A DNA stretch of 41,106 bases from Paludibacteraceae bacterium (GTDB lineage Bacteria; Bacteroidota; Bacteroidia; Bacteroidales; Paludibacteraceae). Position 1 is the first letter of the stretch, and every line of letters begins with the position of its first letter. The stretch covers positions 1 to 41,106 of the forward strand of contig CAJGDW010000003.1 of the NCBI GenBank assembly GCA_904502115.1. Direction: 5' to 3'. Below, piece by piece: positions 16,242 to 24,776 of the stretch. The notes below the pieces were generated by a model, which saw only the letters and a list, made by a program, of their open reading frames with translations, was not told the origin of the DNA and made no database searches. Both the position numbers and the translations under genes were made by a program.

Positions 16242-17010
16242 GATGCAATACCTGCCAAAGGTAGGTATTATTTTAGGTACGGGTTTGGGCGAATTAGCCA
16301 CCCAAATAACCGATAGACAAGAGATTCCATACGAAAGTATTCCCAATTTTCCTGTTTCGACTGTAGAGGGACATTCCGGTAAATTGATTGTAGGTATGTT
16401 GGGTTCTATCCAAGTGCTGGCGATGCAAGGTCGTTTTCATTATTACGAGGGTTACAGCATGAAAGAGGTTACCTTTCCCGTGCGTGTAATGAAAGCCTTG
16501 GGTGTAGAAACGTTGTTGGTTTCTAATGCCGCAGGTGGTATGAATCCATCGTTCCAAATAGGCGATTTAATGATCATTACAGACCATATCAATACCTTCC
16601 CCGAACATCCTTTGCGCGGCAAGAACGAGCCATCTTTGGGAACTCGTTTCCCCGATATGAGTAAGGCATATCCCGTTGAGTTGCGCAATAAAGCCAAACA
16701 AATTGCCCAAGATAACGGCATTAAAGTGGTAGAAGGAGTCTATGTAGGAACCTCTGGACCTACTTTTGAAACCCCTGCAGAATACAACTACTTTAGGGTG
16801 ATAGGTGGTGATGCCGTGGGCATGTCAACCGTTCCAGAGGTAATCGTGGCGGTGCATGCAGGCATTCAAGTATTTGCTATGTCTATTATTACCGATTTGG
16901 GTGTACCAGGGCAAGTTGTTGAAGTTTCGCACGAAGAAGTTCAACAAATTGCCAATCTGGCACAACCCAAAATGACCCTTATCATGAAAGAATTGATTGC
17001 TCAATTATAA
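16198..17010 (+). CDS. punA: Purine nucleoside phosphorylase (trimeric type)
   Basis: A 270-residue enzyme that phosphorolyses inosine and guanosine to the free base and ribose-1-phosphate. The family blocks are GIILGTGLGELA (phosphate loop), STVEGHSGKL, QGRFHYYEGYS, SNAAGGMNPSFQIGDLM, TSGPTFETPAEY and GGDAVGMSTVPEV. The ATG at 16198 lies 44 bp inside lpxK; the alternative ATG at 16243, one base after the lpxK stop, would remove 15 residues. I keep the longer form because its MLAKINETASFL start resembles the N-terminal helix I recall in Bacteroidales homologs. It ends six bases from the convergent comM stop, with no terminator hairpin between them. Confidence 0.93.
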   Translation: MLAKINETASFLTAKMQYLPKVGIILGTGLGELATQITDRQEIPYESIPNFPVSTVEGHSGKLIVGMLGSIQVLAMQGRFHYYEGYSMKEVTFPVRVMKALGVETLLVSNAAGGMNPSFQIGDLMIITDHINTFPEHPLRGKNEPSLGTRFPDMSKAYPVELRNKAKQIAQDNGIKVVEGVYVGTSGPTFETPAEYNYFRVIGGDAVGMSTVPEVIVAVHAGIQVFAMSIITDLGVPGQVVEVSHEEVQQIANLAQPKMTLIMKELIAQL

Positions 17011-17016
17011 GGCTCA

Positions 17017-18555
17017 TTATCCCGCCCAATTCTCTCTATCAAGGTTTCGATACGTAATCGCTTCCGATAAATGTTTAGGCAGAACTGTTTCTGAACCGTC
17101 AAGGTCGGCAATGGTTCTGCTTACTTTTAATATGCGGTCGTAAGCCCTGGCAGAAAGTTTTAGTAGGTCAACGGCTCGTTGTAATATACTTTTACAAGTT
17201 TGGTCCAACACTACGTATTCATTTAGGAGACGTGTGTTCATTTGTGCATTGCAGTATACGTTAGCTTCGTTTCTGAAACGTTCTTGCTGAATTTTACGCG
17301 CTTTAATTACACGCTCCCTAATCACTTCACTTTTTTCGCTTACTTGCTTGCTGCTTAGGTCTTTGAATGGAACTGGAACAATTTCTATCTGAATATCAAT
17401 GCGATCAAGTAGAGGACCTGATATTTTGTTGAGGTATTTTTGTACGGCTCCGGGTGCACATACGCAATCTTTGTCAGGATGGTTGTAATAGCCACAAGGA
17501 CAAGGGTTCATAGATGCTACTAGCATAAAACTGGCAGGGTACTCAACGGTCATTGCAGAACGGGCAATGGTTATTTTTCTGTCTTCAAGTGGTTGTCGCA
17601 TTACTTCTAGCACCGAGCGTTTAAATTCTGGTAGTTCGTCTAAAAATAGCACTCCATTGTGGGCTAGCGACATTTCGCCAGGTTGTGGATATGAACCGCC
17701 ACCTACCAAAGCGACGTCAGAGATGGTGTGGTGTGGACTTCTAAAGGGGCGTTGGTACATCAGTGAGCATCCCTTTCCTAAATTTCCTGCAACAGAATGT
17801 ATTTTAGTGGTTTCAAGCGCTTCAGATAGCGATAATGGTGGGAGTATAGACGATATGCGTTTTGCTAACATTGATTTTCCCGCCCCAGGAGGTCCTATCA
17901 TTATAATGTTATGCCCTCCTGCAGCCGCTACTTCCATGGCACGTTTTACGTTCTCTTGTCCTTTAACCTCGCAAAAATCAAGGTCAATAAGGTTACTTTG
18001 CTTTCTAAAAACTTGTTCGGTATCTATGTGCGTGGCAGGTATAGTAGTTTTACCACTTAAAAAATCTACCACTTGTGTTATATTGTTTACGCCAATTACT
18101 TCTAGACCATTCACAACGGCAGCCTCTGCTGCGTTGGCAATGGGAATAATGATGCCTTTAAAGCCATCTTGCTTGGCACGAATGGCGATGGGTAGTACTC
18201 CTTTTATGGGTAAAAGTGTTCCGTCTAACGAGAGTTCTCCCATCATTATGTAGTGCTCTAGTTTTTCGAAACTTAGTTGATTATTAGCTGCCATCATCCC
18301 CATAGCTAGGGGTAAGTCGTAGGAAGCCCCTTCTTTGCGGATATCGGCAGGAGCCATATTAATGATGACTTGTTGTTTAGGAAATTTGTAGCCGTTGTAG
18401 GTAAAGGCAGAAAGTATACGTTCGTGGCTTTCTTTTACGGCGCTATCGGGTAGTCCTACTAAAAAGAAACGTACGCCAAGAGAAACATTTACCTCAATGG
18501 TAATGGTGGTAGCGTCGATGCCTTGCACCGCCGCTCCGTAGCATTTTACTAGCAT
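17017..18555 (-). CDS. comM: YifB/ComM-family Mg-chelatase-like AAA ATPase
   Basis: A 512-residue protein with the ComM architecture: an N-terminal Lon-substrate-like domain (1-170), a central MCM/Mg-chelatase AAA+ core with Walker A GPPGAGKS at 221-228 and Walker B GVLFLDELPEF at about 301-311, and a C-terminal helical domain. A cysteine set CPCGYYNHPDKDCVC (Cys352, 354, 364, 366) is typical of the family. In other bacteria ComM is a helicase promoting branch migration during natural transformation. The gene is the last of the large minus-strand operon, 40 bases after psd. Whether this organism is naturally competent cannot be told from the window. Confidence 0.92.
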   Translation of the reverse strand: MLVKCYGAAVQGIDATTITIEVNVSLGVRFFLVGLPDSAVKESHERILSAFTYNGYKFPKQQVIINMAPADIRKEGASYDLPLAMGMMAANNQLSFEKLEHYIMMGELSLDGTLLPIKGVLPIAIRAKQDGFKGIIIPIANAAEAAVVNGLEVIGVNNITQVVDFLSGKTTIPATHIDTEQVFRKQSNLIDLDFCEVKGQENVKRAMEVAAAGGHNIIMIGPPGAGKSMLAKRISSILPPLSLSEALETTKIHSVAGNLGKGCSLMYQRPFRSPHHTISDVALVGGGSYPQPGEMSLAHNGVLFLDELPEFKRSVLEVMRQPLEDRKITIARSAMTVEYPASFMLVASMNPCPCGYYNHPDKDCVCAPGAVQKYLNKISGPLLDRIDIQIEIVPVPFKDLSSKQVSEKSEVIRERVIKARKIQQERFRNEANVYCNAQMNTRLLNEYVVLDQTCKSILQRAVDLLKLSARAYDRILKVSRTIADLDGSETVLPKHLSEAITYRNLDRENWAG

Positions 18556-18595
18556 AAAAAAGAATAAGAATTAAGATGTATAAATTTTTCGCTTA

Positions 18596-19264
18596 TTAAG
18601 CGTCGTGTTTTAGTTTGGCAATAATGGTTTCGTTGCCTACGGTTTCTTCGCCCATATCAACTAAAATCTCAGCATCAAGTGGCAAATATAGGTCCACGCG
18701 AGAACCAAATTTAATGTATCCTAGTTGTTCGTTTATTTTGCAATCTTGCCCTTCTTTGGCATAGGTTACTATGCGGCGAGCTAGAGCTCCTGCAATTTGT
18801 CTTACCAAAATGGTTTGCTTGTTAGGTGCTTCAATTAAAATGGTAGAACGCTCATTTTCAGTACTAGATTTAGGTAAGTAGGCTGCCATGTAACGTCCGT
18901 TTTGGTGAGATACGTGTTTTACCTTACCCGATATAGGGAACCAGTTTGCGTGCACATTAAACACCGACATAAAGATAGAAACTTGTATGCGTTTTTCTTT
19001 TAAGAACTCGTTCTCGATAGTAGGCTCAATGACTACTATTTTTCCGTCGGCAGGAGCTACAATGAAGTTCTCGTCTGCAATTACAATTCGGTTGGGTATG
19101 CGAAAGAAATAAGTAAAGAAAATAAAGAACCCAAGCGATATGCCGCCAACAATTAACGAAACGATGAGCAAATCGGTTAAATAGTACAGCAGGCTATTCA
19201 TAATAATGAGTCCAAACAATAAAATGAGTAACCATGTACGGCCTTCTTTATGGATCTTAATCAT
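18596..19264 (-). CDS. psd: Phosphatidylserine decarboxylase, short type
   Basis: A 222-residue proenzyme. Two hydrophobic stretches (about 11-30 and 33-54) anchor it in the inner membrane. APADGKIVVIE (70-80), FMSVFNVHANWFP (98-110) and the C-terminal FGSRVD are family motifs. Self-cleavage is expected between Gly187 and Ser188, with Ser188 becoming the pyruvoyl group that converts phosphatidylserine to phosphatidylethanolamine. The start overlaps the cdsA stop by four bases, placing two successive phospholipid steps together. No phosphatidylserine synthase gene follows; comM is next instead. Confidence 0.93.
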   Translation of the reverse strand: MIKIHKEGRTWLLILLFGLIIMNSLLYYLTDLLIVSLIVGGISLGFFIFFTYFFRIPNRIVIADENFIVAPADGKIVVIEPTIENEFLKEKRIQVSIFMSVFNVHANWFPISGKVKHVSHQNGRYMAAYLPKSSTENERSTILIEAPNKQTILVRQIAGALARRIVTYAKEGQDCKINEQLGYIKFGSRVDLYLPLDAEILVDMGEETVGNETIIAKLKHDA

Positions 19265-20112
19265 AATAACTTAAGTATTTCTAGGTAAACAAATATAACA
19301 GGGATACAAAATAACAAGCTGTCAAAGCGGTCTAAAATACCACCGTGTCCAGGTAAAATTTTGCCAGAATCTTTTATGCCAGTAGCACGTTTCAAATGCG
19401 ATTCAACAAGATCGCCATACGTTCCAAATACAATTATGAGAATGGCAAATATCAACCATTGCCACCACGTTGTATTGGTTGCTATGGGCCATGTGGTTGT
19501 AAATAAGTGCCATAGTAACATGGCTCCGCCAATGGTAAAAACACAACCTCCAAAAAATCCTTCCCACGATTTTTTTGGTGATATACGTTCAAATAATTTG
19601 TGCTTTCCTAATGTACAACCCACTAGGTAGGCGCCTGTGTCTGATAACCAGATTAGAATAAAAATAGCAAATACCCAATGAATTTGCCCAGGGATAGCGA
19701 TTAGGTTTATTAAGCTGCAAGGCAATGCAACCATGGCTAATCCCAAGATTGAGAATGCTAAATTATGTATGGGGCGTTCTTTCTTTCGGTATAGTTCTAT
19801 TATAAATATTCCCATTATGCAACATACGCATAACGATGCAAGTATTAGCGTGGAGGTAGTTAATCGGGGGTCTCCTTTTGCAATAATTGATATTAGCGTA
19901 TATAATATGATTCCGCAATAGGTTAAGTTTAAGGTAGGTACTTGTAGGTTAAATCCTTTGTTTACCATCGTGTAAAATTCTTGCAACCCAAAAATCACTA
20001 CAAAAAGAAATAAGGTCGTTAATGTGTTGTATTCAGGTTGAAAATAGATGGAAGCAAGCACAATGGCTACAAATACAATACCAGTAATGGCTCGTTGTAT
20101 GAAATTTTTCAT
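19261..20112 (-). CDS. cdsA: Phosphatidate cytidylyltransferase (CDP-diacylglycerol synthase)
   Basis: A 283-residue inner-membrane enzyme with about eight hydrophobic segments that makes CDP-diacylglycerol from CTP and phosphatidate, the branch point to all phospholipids. The PROSITE-type signature lies at residues 233-265, with GDLVESHLKR, KDSGKILPGHGG and LDRFDS containing the conserved acidic and basic residues. SDTGAYLVG (157-165) and SPKKSWEGF (178-186) are the other conserved blocks. It starts two bases after the ftsH stop and overlaps psd by four bases. Confidence 0.95.
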   Translation of the reverse strand: MKNFIQRAITGIVFVAIVLASIYFQPEYNTLTTLFLFVVIFGLQEFYTMVNKGFNLQVPTLNLTYCGIILYTLISIIAKGDPRLTTSTLILASLCVCCIMGIFIIELYRKKERPIHNLAFSILGLAMVALPCSLINLIAIPGQIHWVFAIFILIWLSDTGAYLVGCTLGKHKLFERISPKKSWEGFFGGCVFTIGGAMLLWHLFTTTWPIATNTTWWQWLIFAILIIVFGTYGDLVESHLKRATGIKDSGKILPGHGGILDRFDSLLFCIPVIFVYLEILKLL

Positions 20113-20114
20113 GA

Positions 20115-22130
20115 CTACTCCTGATTGGGTTCTATGGATTGTTCTTCTATTTTGGCTTCTGGCTCGCTGTTCTCGTTAGGTTGAGTAGCATCTGCAGGCT
20201 CATTTTTCTTATTCTCGTTCATAAGCTCATCCATTCTACTTACCCATGGGCGCTTGCCAAAGATACGTTCTACATCTTCCGCAAAAATAACCTCGTTCTC
20301 AACCAATAATTTGGCCAATTCTTGGTGTTTTTCGCGGTTGCTCGAAATAATAGACTTAGCACGTTCGTATTGTTCCGATACGATGCTTTGCATTTCTTTG
20401 TCAATGATTTCGGCTGTTTTGTCGCTATAGGGTTTGGTAAATGAATAATCTGCTTGTGTTGAGTCATAAAAACTGATGTTTTTCAGTTTGTCGCTCATGC
20501 CATAATACACTACCATGGCGTATGCCATTTTGGTTGCACGTTCCAAGTCATTCAGTGCTCCGGTCGACACCTTGCCAAAACAAACCTCTTCGGCAGCTCT
20601 ACCACCCAAAAGCGAACACATTTCGTCCAACATTTGTTCTTTGGTGGTAAGTTGGCGTTCTTCTGGTAGGTACCATGCAGCTCCCAATGCTTTGCCACGG
20701 GGCACAATGGTTACTTTTACCAATGGGTTGGCAAATTCCAATAGCCAACTAACCGATGCATGTCCTGCTTCGTGGGTGGCAATGGATTTTTTCTCCGACA
20801 AGGTAGTGATTTTTGTTTTCTTTTCCAAACCACCAATAATGCGGTCTACAGCGTCTAAAAAGTCTTGCTTTTCTACTGCCTTTTTATTTTTTCTGGCTGC
20901 AATTAAAGCCGCTTCGTTACATACGTTGGCAATGTCGGCGCCCGAGAATCCAGGTGTTTGCTTGGCCAAGAAATCAATGTTTAAATCGGCCGATGTTTTT
21001 AAAGGACGTAGGTGTACTTTGAAAATCTCATTGCGTTCATGAACATCGGGCAAATCAACACTGATTTGTCTGTCAAAACGTCCTGCACGTAACAAAGCCT
21101 TGTCAAGGATGTCGGCTCTGTTGGTGGCGGCCAAAATAATAACCCCACTGTTTGAACCAAAACCATCCATTTCTGTAAGCAATTGGTTCAGTGTATTCTC
21201 ACGTTCATCGTTCGAGTTAAAGGATGGATTTTTGCCCCTAGCACGACCAATGGCATCAATCTCGTCAATAAAAATGATACATGGCGATTTTTCTTTGGCT
21301 TGGCGGAACAAGTCGCGTACGCGCGATGCACCTACACCCACAAACATCTCTACAAAGTCAGAACCCGACATAGAGAAGAATGGAACGTTCGCTTCGCCTG
21401 CTACTGCTTTGGCCAGCAAGGTTTTACCTGTCCCGGGAGGGCCTACCAATAAAGCTCCTTTGGGTATTTTACCACCTAGGTCAGTATAGCGTTTGGGGTT
21501 TTTAAGGAACGATACGATTTCTTCAACCTCTTGTTTTGCACCTTCCAATCCCGCTACATCTTTAAACGTAACTTTGTGTGCCGATGTTTCTTTGTCAAAT
21601 AATTGAGCTTTTGATTTACCCACATTAAAGATGCCGCCTTGTGCACCACTGCCCATGCGTCGCATCATAAAAATCCAAAGCAATACAAAGAACAAGATAG
21701 GACCAAATGACCACAAAATGGTGTCAATATAATTTTTGCGCTCTTCGTATTTTACGTCAATATTAGGTTTGCTAGAGATGTATTCATCAAATCGATCGCT
21801 CGATGGAATTTTAACGGTAAGTTGAGGGGCTTTGGTGTATTTTTGAGCTTCTGATGCACCAAAAATCTCGCTAAATGCTGCAATACTATCTGGTTGAACG
21901 CTTACTTCTGCTGTTTCCTTGTTAATGATGGTTACTTCGTCAATATACCCCTTTTCGACATATTTTTGAAATTGCGAATAGGGTATCTCTTTCATGGGTG
22001 TTTCGTCGCCCATAAAATGCAAAGCAATCAACACCGCTACAATACCTAAATACAACCAATACCAATTAAATTTTGATTTGGGTGCATTGGGTTGATTGGG
22101 TGTTCTGCGTATGTTTTTATTGTTATTCAT
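20115..22130 (-). CDS. ftsH: ATP-dependent membrane zinc protease FtsH
   Basis: A 671-residue inner-membrane AAA+ protease that degrades unfolded and regulatory membrane and cytosolic proteins as a hexamer. Membrane segments lie at about 23-39 and 137-156 around a periplasmic domain. The ATPase core has Walker A GPPGTGKT (230-237), the pore motif MFVG, Walker B IIFIDE (285-290) and the second region of homology ending RAGRFDR. The zinc site HEAGH is at 453-457. The C-terminal tail is acidic and glutamate/asparagine-rich. The start overlaps the rsfS stop by four bases. Confidence 0.97.
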   Translation of the reverse strand: MNNNKNIRRTPNQPNAPKSKFNWYWLYLGIVAVLIALHFMGDETPMKEIPYSQFQKYVEKGYIDEVTIINKETAEVSVQPDSIAAFSEIFGASEAQKYTKAPQLTVKIPSSDRFDEYISSKPNIDVKYEERKNYIDTILWSFGPILFFVLLWIFMMRRMGSGAQGGIFNVGKSKAQLFDKETSAHKVTFKDVAGLEGAKQEVEEIVSFLKNPKRYTDLGGKIPKGALLVGPPGTGKTLLAKAVAGEANVPFFSMSGSDFVEMFVGVGASRVRDLFRQAKEKSPCIIFIDEIDAIGRARGKNPSFNSNDERENTLNQLLTEMDGFGSNSGVIILAATNRADILDKALLRAGRFDRQISVDLPDVHERNEIFKVHLRPLKTSADLNIDFLAKQTPGFSGADIANVCNEAALIAARKNKKAVEKQDFLDAVDRIIGGLEKKTKITTLSEKKSIATHEAGHASVSWLLEFANPLVKVTIVPRGKALGAAWYLPEERQLTTKEQMLDEMCSLLGGRAAEEVCFGKVSTGALNDLERATKMAYAMVVYYGMSDKLKNISFYDSTQADYSFTKPYSDKTAEIIDKEMQSIVSEQYERAKSIISSNREKHQELAKLLVENEVIFAEDVERIFGKRPWVSRMDELMNENKKNEPADATQPNENSEPEAKIEEQSIEPNQE

Positions 22131-22486
22131 AATAGGTCTTCAATTTCTGTAAGTTGCGCATCTTCCCATAGGTGCTCAAGATCGTAAAATGCACGAGGTT
22201 CACGTTGCATAATGTGTACCATTACGTCAGCATAGTCGGCTACAATCCATTCGCAATTTTCAAATCCTTCCATGGCCATTGGTTTTTCGCCGATGTGTTC
22301 GCGAACATACTCTCTTAGGTTGGTTGCGATGGCATTTACGTGGGTGTTTGAGTTGCCTTCGCAAATAATCATATAGTTGCAAATGGTATTGCCAATTTTG
22401 GTCAAATCGGCTACCACTATTTTTAATCCTTTATTGTCTTGAATGCCATCAATGATGGTGTTTACTAATTCTTTTTCAAATTTCAT
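22127..22486 (-). CDS. rsfS: Ribosomal silencing factor RsfS (Iojap family)
   Basis: A 119-residue protein of normal family length. RsfS binds ribosomal protein uL14 on the large subunit and blocks subunit joining under starvation. Recognisable parts are GLKIVVADLTKIGNTICNY, CEGNSNTHVNAIA and the C-terminal WIVADYADVMVHIM...FYDLEHLW block. It overlaps mrp by 11 bp upstream and ftsH by four bp downstream, so all three are almost certainly on one transcript. Confidence 0.94.
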   Translation of the reverse strand: MKFEKELVNTIIDGIQDNKGLKIVVADLTKIGNTICNYMIICEGNSNTHVNAIATNLREYVREHIGEKPMAMEGFENCEWIVADYADVMVHIMQREPRAFYDLEHLWEDAQLTEIEDLL

Positions 22487-23540
22487 TTTGCTCTACAATT
22501 TTTGCAAAGATACTATTTTTTGCTACATTCTCAAAAGCAGTTGCAACAATCTCGTGGTTGCTAAGTGCGATGGGTTCTCCTTTGTCGCCCGATTCGCAGA
22601 TGCCTTGTACAATGGGGATTTGTCCTAGTAGCGTTAACCCTCTTTCTTCTGCCAAACGTTTTACTCCTTCTTTACCAAATATATAGTATTTATTTTCAGG
22701 AAGTTCTACTGGAGTAAACCATGCCATGTTTTCAATCAATCCTAAAATAGGGACGTTTACTTTGTCGTTTTGGAACATGTCAATGCCTTTAATAGCATCG
22801 GCCAATGCCACGGCTTGTGGGGTACTCACCACAACAGCGCCGTCCAATTGCAAACTGCCTACAATGGTTAAGTGAATATCGCTGGTGCCAGGCGGCAAGT
22901 CAATCAAGAAAAAGTCCAATTCGCCCCATGCGGCATCGTTAATAAGTTGTTTAATGGCATTGCTGGCCATAGCCCCTCGCCATACAATGGCACTTTCTGG
23001 GTTGACAAAAAATCCGATGGATAAAATCTTAACACCATACTTTTCGATGGGTACAATTTTTCCTTCGTCGTCGGCAACGGGTCTTTCTTCTTCTATGCCA
23101 AACATTTTAGGAATAGAGGGACCGTAAATATCGGCATCCAAAAGCCCTACTTTATAACCCAATTTAGCCAAAGCTACCGCTAGGTTGGCCGAAACGGTCG
23201 ATTTTCCTACACCTCCTTTGCCCGATGAAATGGCAATTTTGCATTTAACGTCTTCCAAAGGTTGTTTGGTAGCAATGGGTTCGGGTTTTACTTGTATAAT
23301 GTCTACGTGTCCTTTGATGTCAACATCGGGGCTAATGTAGGTTAAGATAGCTTGTTCCGATGCTTTTACCAACGATTTTCCAAAAGGATCGTTGGGGCGA
23401 AGTAGCAACGAGAACCAAACGCTGTTGCCGTCAATACGTATGTTGTCGGCCACCATGTTAAGGCTTACAATATTTCCCTCTTTGCCGGGGTATTTTACGT
23501 GCGAGAGGGCTTCTAATATCAAGTTAGGATAAAGTGTCAT
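22476..23540 (-). CDS. mrp: Mrp/NBP35-family P-loop ATPase, iron-sulfur carrier
   Basis: A 354-residue protein with an N-terminal MIP18/DUF59 domain (about 1-90) and a C-terminal ATPase domain. The deviant Walker A SGKGGVGKS is at 106-114, followed by LLDADIYGPSIPKMFG and FFLIDLPPGTSD. Mrp proteins carry and deliver 4Fe-4S clusters. The CxxC pair that E. coli Mrp and NBP35 use at the dimer interface is absent here: the corresponding stretch reads NMAWFTPVELPENKYYIFG. This form looks familiar from other Bacteroidales, so cluster binding, if any, must use other ligands. It overlaps trmB by four bp and rsfS by 11 bp. Confidence 0.92.
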   Translation of the reverse strand: MTLYPNLILEALSHVKYPGKEGNIVSLNMVADNIRIDGNSVWFSLLLRPNDPFGKSLVKASEQAILTYISPDVDIKGHVDIIQVKPEPIATKQPLEDVKCKIAISSGKGGVGKSTVSANLAVALAKLGYKVGLLDADIYGPSIPKMFGIEEERPVADDEGKIVPIEKYGVKILSIGFFVNPESAIVWRGAMASNAIKQLINDAAWGELDFFLIDLPPGTSDIHLTIVGSLQLDGAVVVSTPQAVALADAIKGIDMFQNDKVNVPILGLIENMAWFTPVELPENKYYIFGKEGVKRLAEERGLTLLGQIPIVQGICESGDKGEPIALSNHEIVATAFENVAKNSIFAKIVEQNEI

Positions 23541-24301
23541 GCTTCTTCATTTGGTGTAGCAGCACTGCGTTTGCTACGGTTAAAACTTCTGTAAGTATCT
23601 TCTTCAATATCTTCGATGGGCTCTGTCCACTCCGTTTTAGGTGTCAACTGAAATTGAATGTATTTGATGGTAAGTCCTCTTTCCAACCATTGTTTTTCGT
23701 AATAGGTTTTGATCGATAAAATTTCGTTCACCCAGTTGGAATGGTATAAATCGTCCGTCTGAAAAACAACAGGATACTGGTTGTCTCTAACCATGTACGT
23801 TGTGTATGTAAACAAGAAAGGACTGTCCGTTTTTAAGTGAATAAGACCGCCTGGAACCATGATGTTTTGGTAGCGTTTCATGAACCAAGTTGAGGTGAGT
23901 CGCTTGGTGGCCTTTTTCATTTGTGGATCGGGAAAGGTAATCCAAATTTCGGCAACTTCTCCAGCTGCAAAGAAATATTCAATTAGTTCAATGTTGGTGC
24001 GCAAAAATGCTACGTTGTTCAATCCTTCTTCTAGCGACATCTTGGCACCTGTCCACATACGTGCTCCCTTAATGTCCACCCCAATAAAGTTTTTATTGGG
24101 GAATAAACGTGCTAATTCTACGGTATATTCGCCTTTGCCGCAACCCAATTCCAATACAATGGGATTGTCGTTCTTAAAAAACTCGCTCCATTTTCCTTTT
24201 TGCGGAAAACTTCCTTCTTCTTTTAATTTGCCAAATGGATATTGGAATACATGGTTGTACGTTTCCATATCGGCAAATTTGGCCAATTTATTTTTCGACA
24301 T
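23537..24301 (-). CDS. trmB: tRNA (guanine-N7)-methyltransferase
   Basis: A 254-residue SAM-dependent methyltransferase that makes m7G46 in the variable loop of tRNAs. The SAM-binding motif ELGCGKGEYT is at 51-60, GVDIKGARMW follows at about 74-83, and WITFPDPQMKKATKRRL-like sequence carries the family's PDPW-type motif. A C-terminal extension of about 25 polar residues (EDTYRSFNRSKRSAATPN) lies beyond the core. It overlaps gldH by 14 bp and mrp by four bp. Confidence 0.93.
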   Translation of the reverse strand: MSKNKLAKFADMETYNHVFQYPFGKLKEEGSFPQKGKWSEFFKNDNPIVLELGCGKGEYTVELARLFPNKNFIGVDIKGARMWTGAKMSLEEGLNNVAFLRTNIELIEYFFAAGEVAEIWITFPDPQMKKATKRLTSTWFMKRYQNIMVPGGLIHLKTDSPFLFTYTTYMVRDNQYPVVFQTDDLYHSNWVNEILSIKTYYEKQWLERGLTIKYIQFQLTPKTEWTEPIEDIEEDTYRSFNRSKRSAATPNEEA

Positions 24302-24776
24302 TTGTGTTTACTTTAGTAGGTTCTACGGTTAATCCTATACGACTGATTCCTTGCAAAAGACTGTCTCGCATGCCATGGGCAATGTCGAAGGTGTAAGTCC
24401 CTTCTTTGGGGAATCGTATGTTGCTCATGTATAGTAGAGGCATATCGTACTCACTCAATAATCCTTCACCCAACCATTTTCCTTGATTGTCGGCTAAGAA
24501 ACATGCTAATGTATCCAATGCCACCGTGCTGTCAGGAGCAGAGGAATGTGTGAATAACCATAAATCTTGGTATGGATATGAGTCGGTATTGCGAATATGC
24601 AAAATGACATCGTAGTGTCCTGTTGTATCGTTTATGGCTACCTCGAAATGAGCGGGATTGTTCATGTCCCATGCTGTTGGCGATACATCCTGATATTCCT
24701 CAAATACGGCATCAGATTGGCATGCGCACATGCATAGTAGCATCACCAACCATCCCCACGATTTGGGGTTAATCAT
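24288..24776 (-). CDS. gldH: GldH-family lipoprotein
   Basis: A lipoprotein of about 162 residues. I start it at the ATG at 24776, giving MINPKSWGWLVMLLCMCAC, a short signal peptide with a loose lipobox (MCAC). The frame stays open further upstream, but that extension would be RKRKRRNTN-rich sequence overlapping the end of ricT. The body matches GldH by the FEEYQDVSPTAWDMNNPAHFEV opening and the LRDSLLQGISRIGL-like end (here MRDSLLQGISRIGLTVE). GldH is required for gliding in Flavobacterium johnsoniae, but the family is widespread in non-gliding Bacteroidales with unknown role. It overlaps ricT by 8 bp and trmB by 14 bp. Confidence 0.82.
   Translation of the reverse strand: MINPKSWGWLVMLLCMCACQSDAVFEEYQDVSPTAWDMNNPAHFEVAINDTTGHYDVILHIRNTDSYPYQDLWLFTHSSAPDSTVALDTLACFLADNQGKWLGEGLLSEYDMPLLYMSNIRFPKEGTYTFDIAHGMRDSLLQGISRIGLTVEPTKVNTNVEK

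Noticed and set aside
17567..18253. 228-codon open frame on the plus strand opposite comM
   Set aside because: It lies wholly inside the strongly conserved comM gene, shows no motif, signal or start context, and reads as serine/proline-rich shadow sequence.
20515..21042. 175-codon open frame opposite ftsH
   Set aside because: It is antisense to the conserved AAA and zinc-protease region of ftsH and has no recognisable domain.
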